Source of the DNA: an uncultured Hungatella sp.
GTDB lineage: Bacteria > Bacillota > Clostridia > Lachnospirales > Lachnospiraceae
Assembly: GCA_910588325.1 (NCBI GenBank)
Contig: CAJUPP010000001.1
Location: 1-64,000, forward strand
Direction of reading: 5' to 3'
DNA: 64,000 nucleotides
Shown: positions 33,718-43,468 of the stretch, one piece after another
Layout: each line of letters opens with the position of its first letter
Numbering within the stretch: the first letter of the stretch is position 1
Made by a program: the position numbers and the translations under genes
Notes under the pieces: model-generated
Database searches by the model: none
The model's input: only the letters and a program-made list of their open reading frames with translations
Told to the model about the DNA's origin: nothing

Positions 33718-34791
33718 ATGCAGACAGAACTTATTACGTTAGATCAGAAGAGAAAGGTAACCTTAACCGCTTATATCCAGGAAGTGAAAGGTGAATTCCT
33801 CTATATTTCCAAAAGGCCAGCCATCTTAATCCTTCCCGGCGGCGGATATCAGTATTGTTCTGGCCGGGAGGCTGACCCTGTAGCCATGCCATATCTGAAG
33901 GCCGGATACCAGGTATTTATCCTGCGGTATTCTGTAAAAGAAGACGCCGTGTGGCCCAATCCCCTGGATGACTATGAACAGGCCATGGAACTGATCCGTT
34001 CCAATGATGACAAATGGCATTTATATAAAGACAAAGTGGCTGTTATCGGTTTCTCTGCCGGAGGACACTTGGCAGCCTGTGCCGCAACGATGGCCAAAAA
34101 CAAACCGGATGCCGCAATCTTAGGGTATGCCGTGACAAAGGGAGAAATGATTCATCAATGTGAACCCACCGCTCCGGATGTGGTCTCTGCGGTAAGCTTT
34201 GATACCAGCCCATGTTTTTTGTTTGCCACCCGCACAGATCAGGTGGTTCCCATCACCAACACCATTGAGTTTACCCAGGCTCTTGTAAAATATGATATTT
34301 CATTTGAAAGCCATATCTACGCATACGGGCCTCACGGTTTCTCCACGGGAGATCCCTCTGTTCAGTACAAGGATACTTCCATTTGCAGCCGCGCACCTCA
34401 CTGGGTGGAGGACAGCATTCAATGGCTAAAGGATATGTTCGGAGACTTCGGCGAGAATTCTATGGCAAAGCCCGCATGCAAAAAGCATGTGACCAGCGAT
34501 TATGATGATGTTCTTTCTGTTGAATGTACCTTTGGATATTTAAGACATTATAAAAATGCAGAAAAAGTTATGACTCCATTCATAGCATGGCTGGAAGAAC
34601 ACAAAGAAGAAGTTGCCCGCCATATCGGCCCTGCCACTTATGAGCGAACATGCAAATACGGAATAGAAGGCCTGTATCAGCTGGCGGACAGCCGAACCTT
34701 CTTAGAAGTTTTGAGCAACACAAAACTTTCTCAGGAAGATGTTGATCGGATAGATTCCGCTCTGCAGGCAATACCAAACGTCCGCAAATAG
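33718..34791 (+). CDS. Alpha/beta-hydrolase esterase with an extra C-terminal domain
   Basis: 357 aa. The N-terminal ~245 residues are an acetylxylan-esterase-like hydrolase: oxyanion block LPGGGYQYCSGREADP, nucleophile elbow GFSAGGHLA, Asp in FATRTDQVVP and His in YGPHGFS. The C-terminal ~105 residues are helical and charged (YGIEGLYQLADSRTFLEVL) and not part of the hydrolase fold; I do not recognise them. No signal peptide, so it acts in the cytoplasm, probably deacetylating imported sugars. Monocistronic, with a terminator after it. Confidence 0.82.
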   Translation: MQTELITLDQKRKVTLTAYIQEVKGEFLYISKRPAILILPGGGYQYCSGREADPVAMPYLKAGYQVFILRYSVKEDAVWPNPLDDYEQAMELIRSNDDKWHLYKDKVAVIGFSAGGHLAACAATMAKNKPDAAILGYAVTKGEMIHQCEPTAPDVVSAVSFDTSPCFLFATRTDQVVPITNTIEFTQALVKYDISFESHIYAYGPHGFSTGDPSVQYKDTSICSRAPHWVEDSIQWLKDMFGDFGENSMAKPACKKHVTSDYDDVLSVECTFGYLRHYKNAEKVMTPFIAWLEEHKEEVARHIGPATYERTCKYGIEGLYQLADSRTFLEVLSNTKLSQEDVDRIDSALQAIPNVRK

Positions 34792-34823
34792 TTCCACGTA
34801 AGACCTATCTGAACTGTTACACA

Positions 34824-34871
34824 AGCGCTGCCCGAGGGCATTAACCGCTCTCAGACAGCGCTGTTATTGTC
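34824..34871 (+). terminator. Terminator after the esterase gene
   Basis: AGCGCTG (34824-34830) pairs with CAGCGCT (34856-34862), with a further inner pairing, and is followed by a T-rich run (GTTATTGTCTTTT). It also separates the convergent RpiB-like gene. Confidence 0.5.
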
Positions 34872-34880
34872 TTTTACTAT

Positions 34881-35519
34881 CTACTTCAAAACCTCTTCCA
34901 CTGCCTTCTTCAGCTCTTCATCCTTACAGTTATCCCAGAAGAATTCTCCAAATCCTTTCGTCGCCAAAGCGCCCTTTACCAGTTCACGGTCCAGTTCCTT
35001 TAAAATTACTGCCATATCCCGATAGGTCACGGTCTTTACCTGATCCAGAATCTTCTTGTTCCGTTTCTCCGGAACGGCTCTCTCCTTTGGATAGCCCTGT
35101 CCGCTTTCCTCGCAGTACAGCTTCTCAAAGATGTATTCCAGATTCAGATCCCCGCCCCAGCCAAATCCTTTGGCAAAAGGCAGTGCGATGGCATTACCAT
35201 CATTGATCTGTGCAAACGTATAGGCGTCCAGGGGATCTTCCACATGGCCGCAGATAACGCCTGGGAATGAATTGCATGCCAGCATAGCGCCTTCTCCTGT
35301 GCCGCAGCCAGTGATTACATAGTCTGCCGCCCCTGAATTCAACAGAACCGCAGCCAGAATTCCCACCTGAACATAGGTAAGCTGTGCCTCATCATCTGCC
35401 GCATACATCCCATAGTTAAACACCTGATGCCCCATGGGCTCCACCACTTTTTTAAGAGCAGCCTCGATCACTTGGTTCTTTCCTGCCTGGCTGTTCTCAT
35501 TAATCAATGCTATCTTCAT
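34881..35519 (-). CDS. RpiB/LacA/LacB-family sugar-phosphate isomerase
   Basis: 212 aa, longer than RpiB (about 150). The family core is seen in ITGCGTGEGAMLACNSFPGVICGHVEDP and INDGNAIALPFAKGFGWGGDL. It probably interconverts an aldose and ketose phosphate. The start at 35519 has GGAGG 4 bp upstream and the family-typical MKIALINENSQAGKN; a longer frame adds 26 unrelated residues. It lies 93 bp after a Gfo/Idh oxidoreductase gene, so joint use in the breakdown of an unusual sugar is a fair guess. Confidence 0.8.
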   Translation of the reverse strand: MKIALINENSQAGKNQVIEAALKKVVEPMGHQVFNYGMYAADDEAQLTYVQVGILAAVLLNSGAADYVITGCGTGEGAMLACNSFPGVICGHVEDPLDAYTFAQINDGNAIALPFAKGFGWGGDLNLEYIFEKLYCEESGQGYPKERAVPEKRNKKILDQVKTVTYRDMAVILKELDRELVKGALATKGFGEFFWDNCKDEELKKAVEEVLK

Positions 35520-35612
35520 ATAACCTCCAATTCCGCCGCAGCTGCCGGCTAATGTTTTATATAAAATCATTCTACTACCATCTTCCTCATAACACAAGCA
35601 CTTAAATCCTGA

Positions 35613-36584
35613 TTATTCCATAGGGAATGTGACTCCCCACTGCCTGCGCAGTTCATCCATCCATCTCATCATACAAAGGCTTTCCTCATGAGGCATCTGT
35701 CTGCACTCTGTCTCCCCTCTCCTGATGGCATAAACACAGGCCTCTACCTCATATTCATATCCGCTGATCTGCTCCGGTCTGTCATAGGCAGCCACCAGAT
35801 TCCGTTTCAAATCATAGACCCGGATTTCCTCACAGTTATTAATATTCAGAACCTCAATAAATCCTTTATCTCCATAGATAGTGCCCTTCCTGTCACTAAG
35901 TCCCATGGCAGTACTGTTCAAAACCGCCATTTTTCCGTCCTTGTAAGTCAGCGTCATGCTGTTCTGCATATCCATGCCCGCATCATTCTTCACCGCCGTT
36001 CCGGTAATCTTCTCCACATCATCTCCAAAGACCATGGACGCAAAATTCAGCGTGTAGACACCCAGATCCAGCAGGGCTCCGCCACCCAGCTGAGGGTTCA
36101 CGATCCTCTCTTTATCGCTGACTACATATCCTAAATTAGCTGTCAACATATACGGTTTCCCGATAACTTTGCTTTCCAGCACATCATCCAGCCTTTTCCT
36201 CATAGGCATATATCTGGTCCAGATGGCTTCTGTCAGAAGGAGTCCCTTCTGTCTGGCCATGGCAAATACCTCTGCCGCCTGCTTCTCATTGATAGTAAAT
36301 GCCTTCTCACACAGCACATGCTTTCCGTTCTCCAGGCACAGCTTTATGTGTTCATAGTGAAAGGAATGGGGTGTGGCAATATAGATCAGCTCCACCTCCG
36401 GATCCTTCACCAACTCGTCATAAGAGCCAAAGGCCTTGACAAAACCATATTTTTTTGCAAATGCTTCCGCTCTGTCATAATCTCTGGCTCCCACTGCATA
36501 ACACTCCACGCTGTCCAATTCCCGCATCGTAGCCGCCATTGACGAAGCAATATTTCCAGCTCCTAAAATTCCCATTTTTACCAT
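35613..36584 (-). CDS. Gfo/Idh/MocA-family oxidoreductase
   Basis: 323 aa. Rossmann motif GILGAGNIASSMA at the N-terminus and the HVLCEKAFTINEKQA block (EKA in place of the common EKP) identify the family. A C-terminal alpha/beta substrate domain follows (GGALLDLGVYTLNFASMVFG). NAD(P)-dependent sugar or inositol oxidation is likely. The gene precedes the RpiB-like isomerase. Confidence 0.9.
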   Translation of the reverse strand: MVKMGILGAGNIASSMAATMRELDSVECYAVGARDYDRAEAFAKKYGFVKAFGSYDELVKDPEVELIYIATPHSFHYEHIKLCLENGKHVLCEKAFTINEKQAAEVFAMARQKGLLLTEAIWTRYMPMRKRLDDVLESKVIGKPYMLTANLGYVVSDKERIVNPQLGGGALLDLGVYTLNFASMVFGDDVEKITGTAVKNDAGMDMQNSMTLTYKDGKMAVLNSTAMGLSDRKGTIYGDKGFIEVLNINNCEEIRVYDLKRNLVAAYDRPEQISGYEYEVEACVYAIRRGETECRQMPHEESLCMMRWMDELRRQWGVTFPME

Positions 36585-36613
36585 AATTTCTTTCCCCTTT
36601 CAACACATTTTAT

Positions 36614-36916
36614 TCAGCCGCCAATCAACTGCAGAAGAAATACCAGACCGCAGCATCCTAACGACACGATAAACAAACTAACCTTGTTATACCCCAATAT
36701 CATAGCTACAAGAAAACCCGCCCAGGAAATCCAGGGCACATCCGTAATCTCCAAAATCGCCGGGAATGTCATTACCGCCAAGGTTACATAAGGTACATAA
36801 GTCAAAAATGAACGAAACGTCCTGTTTTTAATCTCTTCTCTGAAAAGAGTCATAGGAATCACACGAATCAAATATGTAGTCACAGCCATTACCAGAATAT
36901 ACCCATAATTTCGCAT
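36614..36916 (-). CDS. azlD: Branched-chain amino acid export protein AzlD
   Basis: 100 aa with three or four membrane segments and the family-typical TYLIRVIPMTLF near the N-terminus. It partners AzlC in efflux of branched-chain amino acids or analogues. It starts directly after the azlC stop (TAAATG). Confidence 0.9.
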   Translation of the reverse strand: MRNYGYILVMAVTTYLIRVIPMTLFREEIKNRTFRSFLTYVPYVTLAVMTFPAILEITDVPWISWAGFLVAMILGYNKVSLFIVSLGCCGLVFLLQLIGG

Positions 36917-37627
36917 TTACCCTTCCTCCTCCTCACATGGTATAGGGAACAAAACAGCAGCTCCCATAGAAATCACCAGCGTCAAAATGATAATCTTCAT
37001 TCCGGATGAGATAAAATCAAAACAGGAAAGTCCATGAAACAATGCGCTAAGGGCCATGGAGAGGAAGATAATCGGAAGAAGCACCTTGTTTTCCCTGGCC
37101 GCCGGCATAAAAATAGCGATAAACATTCCATACAGGGCCATATTCATAGCGCTTAAAAACTTCTGGGGCAATACACTGGTAGACAAAATCCCCACTAAGG
37201 TTCCAAGGGTCCATCCTGGTATTGCCACACTCATGGCCCCATAAGTATACCACGGATCAAGCTTTCCCTTCTGAGAAATGGACAATCCGAAAATCTCATC
37301 TGTAATCCCAAAAGACATGATAAGGCGGTGATAAAACGGAAGCTTTGGGTCCACCTTCTGTGACAGGGCACAGGACATCAGGCAATACCTTAAATTGATT
37401 ACCAGCTGGGAAATCACCATCTCCAAATATGGCGCCCCTGCTGCAATAACTGCGAAGGATGCAAACTGTCCGGCTGAAGTCAGGTTCGTCAACGACATGA
37501 TGGTTGCCTGGGCAGGTGTTAAGTCTGCCATTCTTGCCGCTATGCCAATGGTCATTGATACGACAAAATATCCCAGTGCCACCGGAATCCCTTCCTTCAT
37601 CCCTTTTAGATAGATTTGACGCTGCAT
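36917..37627 (-). CDS. azlC: Branched-chain amino acid export protein AzlC
   Basis: 236 aa polytopic membrane protein with GIPVALGYFVVSMTIGIAA and NLRYCLMSCALSQKV, both AzlC hallmarks. The start at 37627 follows GAGGAAAAGAG; the upstream ATG lacks a ribosome binding site. With AzlD it forms a two-gene operon. No linked AzlB/Lrp-type regulator is seen. Confidence 0.92.
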   Translation of the reverse strand: MQRQIYLKGMKEGIPVALGYFVVSMTIGIAARMADLTPAQATIMSLTNLTSAGQFASFAVIAAGAPYLEMVISQLVINLRYCLMSCALSQKVDPKLPFYHRLIMSFGITDEIFGLSISQKGKLDPWYTYGAMSVAIPGWTLGTLVGILSTSVLPQKFLSAMNMALYGMFIAIFMPAARENKVLLPIIFLSMALSALFHGLSCFDFISSGMKIIILTLVISMGAAVLFPIPCEEEEG

Positions 37628-37754
37628 GTCTCTTTTCCTCTTTTCATGTATAAGCACTCTTATGTTAAGAAGAGACTGTCACAATGTATTGTTCCAGCCC
37701 CTTCCTTCTTTTATTTCTTTCGTACTGCTTTTTTGCGTTCTCAAGTCAAAGACT

Positions 37755-38810
37755 CTACTCTTCTACTGCATTGTCCGCTAAGAAGTCCATAACCTTATTG
37801 GGAAGAAGATAACCATCTACAGCCTCCTGTCCAACAGCCTGAAGCATCTCCTCCGCACTGGCGAACCCAAACTCAACAGCCATAGTCTCTCTGTCCGAAT
37901 CTTCCACTGCGATATTCTCCTTCTCTGCAATGGCATCAATCACCAGGTTCTGCCTGGCGATCTCCTTGGATAATTCCATCAGCTCAGACTGAAAACTGTC
38001 CATATCCTGTACCATATCTTTCAGTTCCATGCCAAAGCTTGCGGCCTGATTCTCATAAGCTTCCATCTGCTCATCATAGTATTTCTGAACTGTCTCATCT
38101 GATACCGTAACGTCCGAGACTTCCATCACCTTCATAAACACCTGATTCTTTTTCTGAGTCTGTGCATTATCTGCAGCCAAATCCTCTAAATCCTTGCGTA
38201 TACCGGCACGGCACTCCTGTACGGTTGTATAATCCGTATTGGCTGCCACAAACGTATCGTCCAAAACCGCTGGTGTGGACTCCTGTACCGCATTGACCGT
38301 CACATCAAACACCACATCTTGGCCGGCCAGTTCCGCATTGCCATATTCTTCCGGAAATGTCAGATTCAGGCTTACTTCCTGGCCCTTTTTTGTTCCAATA
38401 AGGCCATCCTCAAAACCATCGATAAGTCTTCCGGATCCCAATGTCAAATTATATCCCTGACTGGTACCTCCCTGAAATGCAACGCCATCTTTCAAACCTA
38501 CAAAGTCAATATTTACCACATCGCCCTCTTTGGCCTCTCGATCCACTTCTGTAATCACCGGATTCGCATCAATCAAAGCCTGTATCTCTGCCTCAACCTG
38601 CTCATCTGTAACTTCTGTAGATACAGGTGTAAAAAGCACCCCCATATATTCTCCCAGCGTCACACTGTCCTGACCTGAGGAAACCTCCGAATCTGCCGCA
38701 GTTGTCACAGCAGCATCTGTCTGAGTTTCTTCCTCTTTATTGTTAGAACAGCCGGTAAGTAAAGTCAATGTCACTAAACTTAAGATTCCTATCTTTAACA
38801 CGTTCCTCAT
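37755..38810 (-). CDS. FKBP-like peptidyl-prolyl isomerase lipoprotein (trigger-factor-like)
   Basis: 351 aa. A lipobox (LLTGC, residue about 21) anchors it outside the membrane. Residues about 75-190 form an FKBP domain with EGDVVNIDFVGLKDGVAFQGG and GRLIDGFEDGLIGTKKGQ. The C-terminal helical part resembles the arms of trigger factor (DDTFVAANTDYTTVQECRAGIRKDLED). It probably helps fold exported proteins. The start at 38810 follows GATGGGA and gives a proper signal peptide; a longer frame does not. Confidence 0.87.
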   Translation of the reverse strand: MRNVLKIGILSLVTLTLLTGCSNNKEEETQTDAAVTTAADSEVSSGQDSVTLGEYMGVLFTPVSTEVTDEQVEAEIQALIDANPVITEVDREAKEGDVVNIDFVGLKDGVAFQGGTSQGYNLTLGSGRLIDGFEDGLIGTKKGQEVSLNLTFPEEYGNAELAGQDVVFDVTVNAVQESTPAVLDDTFVAANTDYTTVQECRAGIRKDLEDLAADNAQTQKKNQVFMKVMEVSDVTVSDETVQKYYDEQMEAYENQAASFGMELKDMVQDMDSFQSELMELSKEIARQNLVIDAIAEKENIAVEDSDRETMAVEFGFASAEEMLQAVGQEAVDGYLLPNKVMDFLADNAVEE

Positions 38811-38985
38811 AAATTCCCATCTCTCTTCTCTAAGTTTATAGTTTCGAATTACATCAAAATGCAATCCCCTGGCCGGTAGAACATCTTTCTTCGGCCGGAC
38901 ACGCACGACAAAGTATATCACACAATGCTCTTAAAAAAAAGAGATTCGTTAAAATTAACAAAAATTTCAGTTTTTGACGTGATTT

Positions 38986-40374
38986 TTAATTCTTATAAAA
39001 TGCTTTGAATGCCAGATATGTATTCCACACATCCAATTTGGATGCCAGCTCAAAGGGCGCATGCATGGACAAAATCGGAACCCCCAGATCCACCACATCG
39101 ATATTCATTGATGCCACAAACTTGGCGATCGTTCCGCCTCCTCCTGCATCTACTGCTCCCAGCTCCCCTATCTGCCAGTACACGCCTTCCTTATCCATCA
39201 TGGCAATCACTTTTGCCATCAATTCCGCACTTGCATCGCTGGAACCTGACTTTCCTCTTGCCCCCGTATATTTTGTCAGCACACAGCCTTTGTTGATATA
39301 GCTGGAATTGCGCGGATCATATACGGAAGAAAAGGTTGGATCAAAAGCAGCGTTTACATCTGAGGACAGACAGATGGAATTGCGGAACACTTCCTTGGGA
39401 TTGGATCCTTCCATCTCTGCCAGATATGTAACATAATCTCTCACATAATTGGAATTCAATCCTGTATTGCCCTCAGAACCAATCTCCTCTTTGTCTGTCA
39501 AAATGGTTACTGTGGTATAATCCGGTGCCTTCGTATCAATCTCTGCCATCAAAGCCGTATACGCACAAACCCGGTCATCTTGTCCATAGGAACCGACCAG
39601 ACTGCGATCCAGGCCTACATCACATGCCTTCTGGGCTGGTACAAACTCGATCTCCGCCCGCATAAAATCACTTTCCGTAATTCCATACCTCTCATTTAAA
39701 AGCTTAAGGGCCATCAGTTTTACAGGTTCCTTCAATTTTTCATCATCCACATAGGGAATGGAGCCTATAACAATATTCAGCTCTTCCCCCTTGATTCCGT
39801 CCTTTAACTTTCTCTCGTTCTGTTCTGCAGACAAATGGGGAAGGAGGTCTGTGACACAGAACACTGGATCATCCGGGTTCTCTCCCAGATTCAGTTCTAC
39901 CATCTCTCCGCTTTTCTTTATCATCACACCGTGCATTGCCAGAGGCACCGTAGCCCACTGATATTTGCGGATTCCCCCATAATAATGAGTCTTAAACAAT
40001 GCAATGTCATCTTTTTCATACATTGGGTTCGGCTTTAAATCCAGCCTTGGAGAATCGATGTGGGCTCCATTGAGACGCACGCCTTCTCTCACCGGATGGC
40101 TGCCGAATGTAGTAGCAATAATGGCCTTTTCCCGATTCACATAGTACGCCTTTTCTCCTGGCTGATACGTTCTGCCCTCATCAAAGGGCGTGTATCCTGC
40201 TTTCTTTAACATCTCTACAGCCGCTTTTACACATTCCCGTTCCGTCTTTCCCTGATTCAGAAACTGCTTATATCCCTCACAAAATTTTGCAGCCTGCTCC
40301 ACTTGCTGCGGTGCCTTTTTCCCAATATGGGGGAATTCCCATGTCAGTTCTTCCTGCAATTCCTTCCCTGTCAT
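38986..40374 (-). CDS. M18-family metalloaminopeptidase
   Basis: 462 aa. Metal-ligand blocks GAHIDSPRLDLKPNP, DKEEIGSEGNTGL and SMHAPFELASKLDVW are intact. It is cytoplasmic and removes N-terminal residues from peptides. The start at 40374 follows AAAGGAGAG and matches family length; a longer frame adds 29 residues without support. The gene lies 37 bp after dtd. Confidence 0.94.
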   Translation of the reverse strand: MTGKELQEELTWEFPHIGKKAPQQVEQAAKFCEGYKQFLNQGKTERECVKAAVEMLKKAGYTPFDEGRTYQPGEKAYYVNREKAIIATTFGSHPVREGVRLNGAHIDSPRLDLKPNPMYEKDDIALFKTHYYGGIRKYQWATVPLAMHGVMIKKSGEMVELNLGENPDDPVFCVTDLLPHLSAEQNERKLKDGIKGEELNIVIGSIPYVDDEKLKEPVKLMALKLLNERYGITESDFMRAEIEFVPAQKACDVGLDRSLVGSYGQDDRVCAYTALMAEIDTKAPDYTTVTILTDKEEIGSEGNTGLNSNYVRDYVTYLAEMEGSNPKEVFRNSICLSSDVNAAFDPTFSSVYDPRNSSYINKGCVLTKYTGARGKSGSSDASAELMAKVIAMMDKEGVYWQIGELGAVDAGGGGTIAKFVASMNIDVVDLGVPILSMHAPFELASKLDVWNTYLAFKAFYKN

Positions 40375-40411
40375 TTTATCTCTCCTTTTCTCAATGATTA
40401 TTTCTTCTATG

Positions 40412-40864
40412 TTAAAATCCAAGTTCTCTGTTGTCAAGCACAAGGGTAAACGGCCCGTCATTTACCAGCTGAACTTCCATTTCTGCTCCGAAAATCCCGC
40501 TTTCCACCTTCTCAACATATACTCTGCACCGTTCAATCACATGTTCATACAATTGTTCCGCATGCTCCGGGTTTCCTGCCTTAATGAAGCTGGGCCGGTT
40601 TCCCTTTTTACAGTCAGCGTACAGAGTAAACTGGCTGACTACCAAAATCTGTCCCCCTACATCTGCCAGAGACAAATTCGTCTTACCGTTTTCATCTTTA
40701 AAAATCCTTAATTTACAGATCTTGTCCACCATCCGGTCTGCTGTTTCCACAGTATCACTATCTTCTGCTCCCAACAATATCAAAAATCCCAGGCCGATTT
40801 TTCCTACGGTCTTCCCCTCTACATCTACCTGAGCTTTTGCAACTCTCTGAAGAACTGCTTTCAT
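40412..40864 (-). CDS. dtd: D-aminoacyl-tRNA deacylase
   Basis: 150 aa, full length. MKAVLQRV at the start, the active-site SQFTLYADCKKGNRPSF and the C-terminal NDGPFTL block (cross-subunit Gly-Pro-type motif) are present. It hydrolyses D-amino acids from tRNA. Confidence 0.96.
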   Translation of the reverse strand: MKAVLQRVAKAQVDVEGKTVGKIGLGFLILLGAEDSDTVETADRMVDKICKLRIFKDENGKTNLSLADVGGQILVVSQFTLYADCKKGNRPSFIKAGNPEHAEQLYEHVIERCRVYVEKVESGIFGAEMEVQLVNDGPFTLVLDNRELGF

Positions 40865-40933
40865 TGCATTTTCCTCCTTCCTCGGCCTTGCAGGCTGACA
40901 AAATATTCGGCACTGGGGTACGCTCCCCTACAT

Positions 40934-42739
40934 TCAACGCAGTATCAGCAGCAGATACTCTGCCAGACCCTGAGTGGATTCCTTTTGATACAAGACTTCT
41001 CTGGCTGTCACCGGATAGTCCGTAATCACATCATCCACCCCCAGGGTATTTAGACGTTCCATCTCTGCCCTTCCATTTACTGTCCAGACATGTACCGCTT
41101 TTCCCGCTTCATGAGCTGCGTCCACCATTCTTCCCGTCACGAAGCTGGAACGGATACTGATCACATCCACGAATTCATCCGAATAGTAATCTCCATATGC
41201 CGCTGCTATGATATACCCTGTCTTAATATCCGGATTCATCGTCTTTATTCTTTTCAAATAATTCCGATTGGTGGAAGTGATGATACACTGATCCTGCATC
41301 TCATTCTCTACCACCAGCTTTAGCACCTTATCAGGAAGACAGCTGTCCTTTCCCAAATCTTTGATTTCGATATTCAAGTCGATCTTCCCTTTTGCATATT
41401 CCATTACCTGCTCCAAAGTAGGGATTTTTTCTCCTGCAAAATCTGCGGAAAACCAACTTCCCATATCCAATTTCTGCAATTCCTCTAATGTCAGATCCGA
41501 AATTTTTTGGTTAAGCCCTGTCTGTCTCTTCAATGTGCTGTCATGAAACAGAACCACGATTCCGTCCGCCGTCTCCTGCACATCGATCTCCGCTCGGTCC
41601 GCCATCTGCTCCACGGCCGCCTCAATCGCTGCCATTGTATTCTCAGGCGCTATGGCAGAACCTCCCCGATGGGCTGTGATTCCCGTCTGAACCGTCAGAG
41701 ATTTATCGATGGAATTACCATTGTAAATGGTTTCAATCAGACACAAGCCTCCCACAATCCCCAGTGTTATCAGTAGAGTCCGTACACTTTTTCTGTTAAA
41801 CAACGGGCCCTTCGTATAAAAAAAGTCCCACCCCTGTCCCGGATGCTTTTCTAAACTTCTATATTGATAATATTCTACCGTCACGAGAGCCATGTGAACC
41901 GCCATGGCCATAATTTCAGCCACAAATAAAAAGACCCACTCCATGTGGTCCGCAATCTGCAGAAGAAGCGCCAGCTTCATGTCCTGTCTCGCCAGAAATG
42001 CCACCCCCACAGCAATCACTACCATCCAGCCCAGATAAGCCAGTATAAATGCCCCCGCCATAACAATCTGATAAACGACCTGACGAATCAGCGTAGACAG
42101 CGTCCTGCCTTTTAAAAGCTCCTGGCTTCTGTTTCGGCTGTCCCTGTAAGATTTCTGCTCGATCATGCAGCCATGGAACGAAAAAACAGATGGTACAATA
42201 AGAGCCGCTAAAATTATCAGAACCAGAATCACTCCCAGTCTGGCCAAACGGGATGCCCACAATTCTTTCATAACAAAGTTTAATGGTTTTACATGAGACA
42301 GCATTCGGTATAGATAATACAGATTGACCAGAACATAGTTTGCCAGCCCGATGCCAAACAGCCGAAAGTTCCTGTGCTTCACTTCATCCACTAATTTTCT
42401 GAAAGCTCCCAGAAAAATCTCTCCAAACGGTAAACGCAGAGAATAGGCAGCCCCCGAATAGACCGTAAGCAGGCCACCTATCTCTGTTAATATCAGCAAG
42501 AGGCCCATAACCGCCAGCACAAGCAGAACCAGCAGGCTCCATGGTTTCAGTAAAAAGCGCGCCGCATTGCCAAGAGTCAGATAACTGTACCCTGACATCT
42601 TCAGTGAAAACTTTAATCCCATATTCACCAGCTGGTAAAAAATGGTTCTGGTGGCGGCACGATATACCAGCTCAAACAATATCAAATTTTTGAAATTTAA
42701 TCCCATGATCTGATATGTCTCTCTGACTAAAGTTTTCAT
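40934..42739 (-). CDS. Membrane glycerophosphodiester phosphodiesterase
   Basis: 601 aa. The N-terminal ~340 residues hold several membrane segments (GPDPase membrane domain). The C-terminal ~245 residues are a GDPD barrel with ITAHRGGSAIAPENT, AEIDVQETADGIVVLFHD and NIEIKD, all catalytic. Likely substrates are lipid headgroup diesters or teichoic acid. The catalytic part should face outward. It is the fusion form common in Firmicutes. Confidence 0.93.
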   Translation of the reverse strand: MKTLVRETYQIMGLNFKNLILFELVYRAATRTIFYQLVNMGLKFSLKMSGYSYLTLGNAARFLLKPWSLLVLLVLAVMGLLLILTEIGGLLTVYSGAAYSLRLPFGEIFLGAFRKLVDEVKHRNFRLFGIGLANYVLVNLYYLYRMLSHVKPLNFVMKELWASRLARLGVILVLIILAALIVPSVFSFHGCMIEQKSYRDSRNRSQELLKGRTLSTLIRQVVYQIVMAGAFILAYLGWMVVIAVGVAFLARQDMKLALLLQIADHMEWVFLFVAEIMAMAVHMALVTVEYYQYRSLEKHPGQGWDFFYTKGPLFNRKSVRTLLITLGIVGGLCLIETIYNGNSIDKSLTVQTGITAHRGGSAIAPENTMAAIEAAVEQMADRAEIDVQETADGIVVLFHDSTLKRQTGLNQKISDLTLEELQKLDMGSWFSADFAGEKIPTLEQVMEYAKGKIDLNIEIKDLGKDSCLPDKVLKLVVENEMQDQCIITSTNRNYLKRIKTMNPDIKTGYIIAAAYGDYYSDEFVDVISIRSSFVTGRMVDAAHEAGKAVHVWTVNGRAEMERLNTLGVDDVITDYPVTAREVLYQKESTQGLAEYLLLILR

Positions 42740-42791
42740 CCTGTGCGCTTCCCTTTCACAGTCCTCCTGTGTAACCTCTCGATTTTAAATC

Positions 42792-43436
42792 CTATCCATG
42801 TTCTTCATTATTCCAAGCGGAAATTGCCTCATTCAGGGAATACATCTTGGCATCCAGAACATCCACTACATCTGCACACGCCTTTAAATCCTGCTGCAGA
42901 TAATCCGGCGCTTTTCCCTGGGATTTATAATAAATCTTATGTTCCAAAGTAGCCCAGAAATCCATGGCCACTGTTCGAATCTGTATCTCTACCTTTGTCT
43001 CCTGGGGGCCGTCCGATAAGTATACCGGAATGGTCACTACCATATGATAGCTTTTGTAGCCGTTAGGCTTTGGATTCTTAATATAATCCTTTACATGGAG
43101 AACAGTCACATCGCTTTGATTGGAAATCATATCCGCAATCTGATAGATGTCCGGTATAAAAGAACAGATGATACGGATTCCGGCCACATCATTGTTCTTC
43201 TCCTCCACGTTCTCCACCGTCGCCTCCAGGTTGTGCAGCTTTAATTTTTTAACAATACTCTCTGCTGTCTTTAAGCGGGTTTTTATGTGCTCAATTGGAT
43301 TGTATTTATAAATCTGAATAAACTCATTATTCAGAATCTCTATCTTTACACTTATCTCTTTCAATGCGGAATTGTATAAAAACATCAGTGACTGCCACTG
43401 GTCAATCTGATCTCGTGTTTTGGGGATATTAAGCAT
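42792..43436 (-). CDS. Small alarmone synthetase (RelA/SpoT synthetase domain only)
   Basis: 214 aa. The synthetase domain with VAGIRIICSF, PKPNGYKSYHMVV and VEIQIRTVAMDFWATLEHKIYYK is complete, and there is no hydrolase or ACT domain, as in RelQ/YjbM types. It makes (p)ppGpp-type alarmones. The start at 43436 follows GGGAGGG; the upstream ATG is part of an untranslated stretch. It lies 32 bp after the S1-domain gene. Confidence 0.92.
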   Translation of the reverse strand: MLNIPKTRDQIDQWQSLMFLYNSALKEISVKIEILNNEFIQIYKYNPIEHIKTRLKTAESIVKKLKLHNLEATVENVEEKNNDVAGIRIICSFIPDIYQIADMISNQSDVTVLHVKDYIKNPKPNGYKSYHMVVTIPVYLSDGPQETKVEIQIRTVAMDFWATLEHKIYYKSQGKAPDYLQQDLKACADVVDVLDAKMYSLNEAISAWNNEEHG

Positions 43437-43468
43437 ACTTATCCCTCCCAGCATATTAATGTAGCTCT

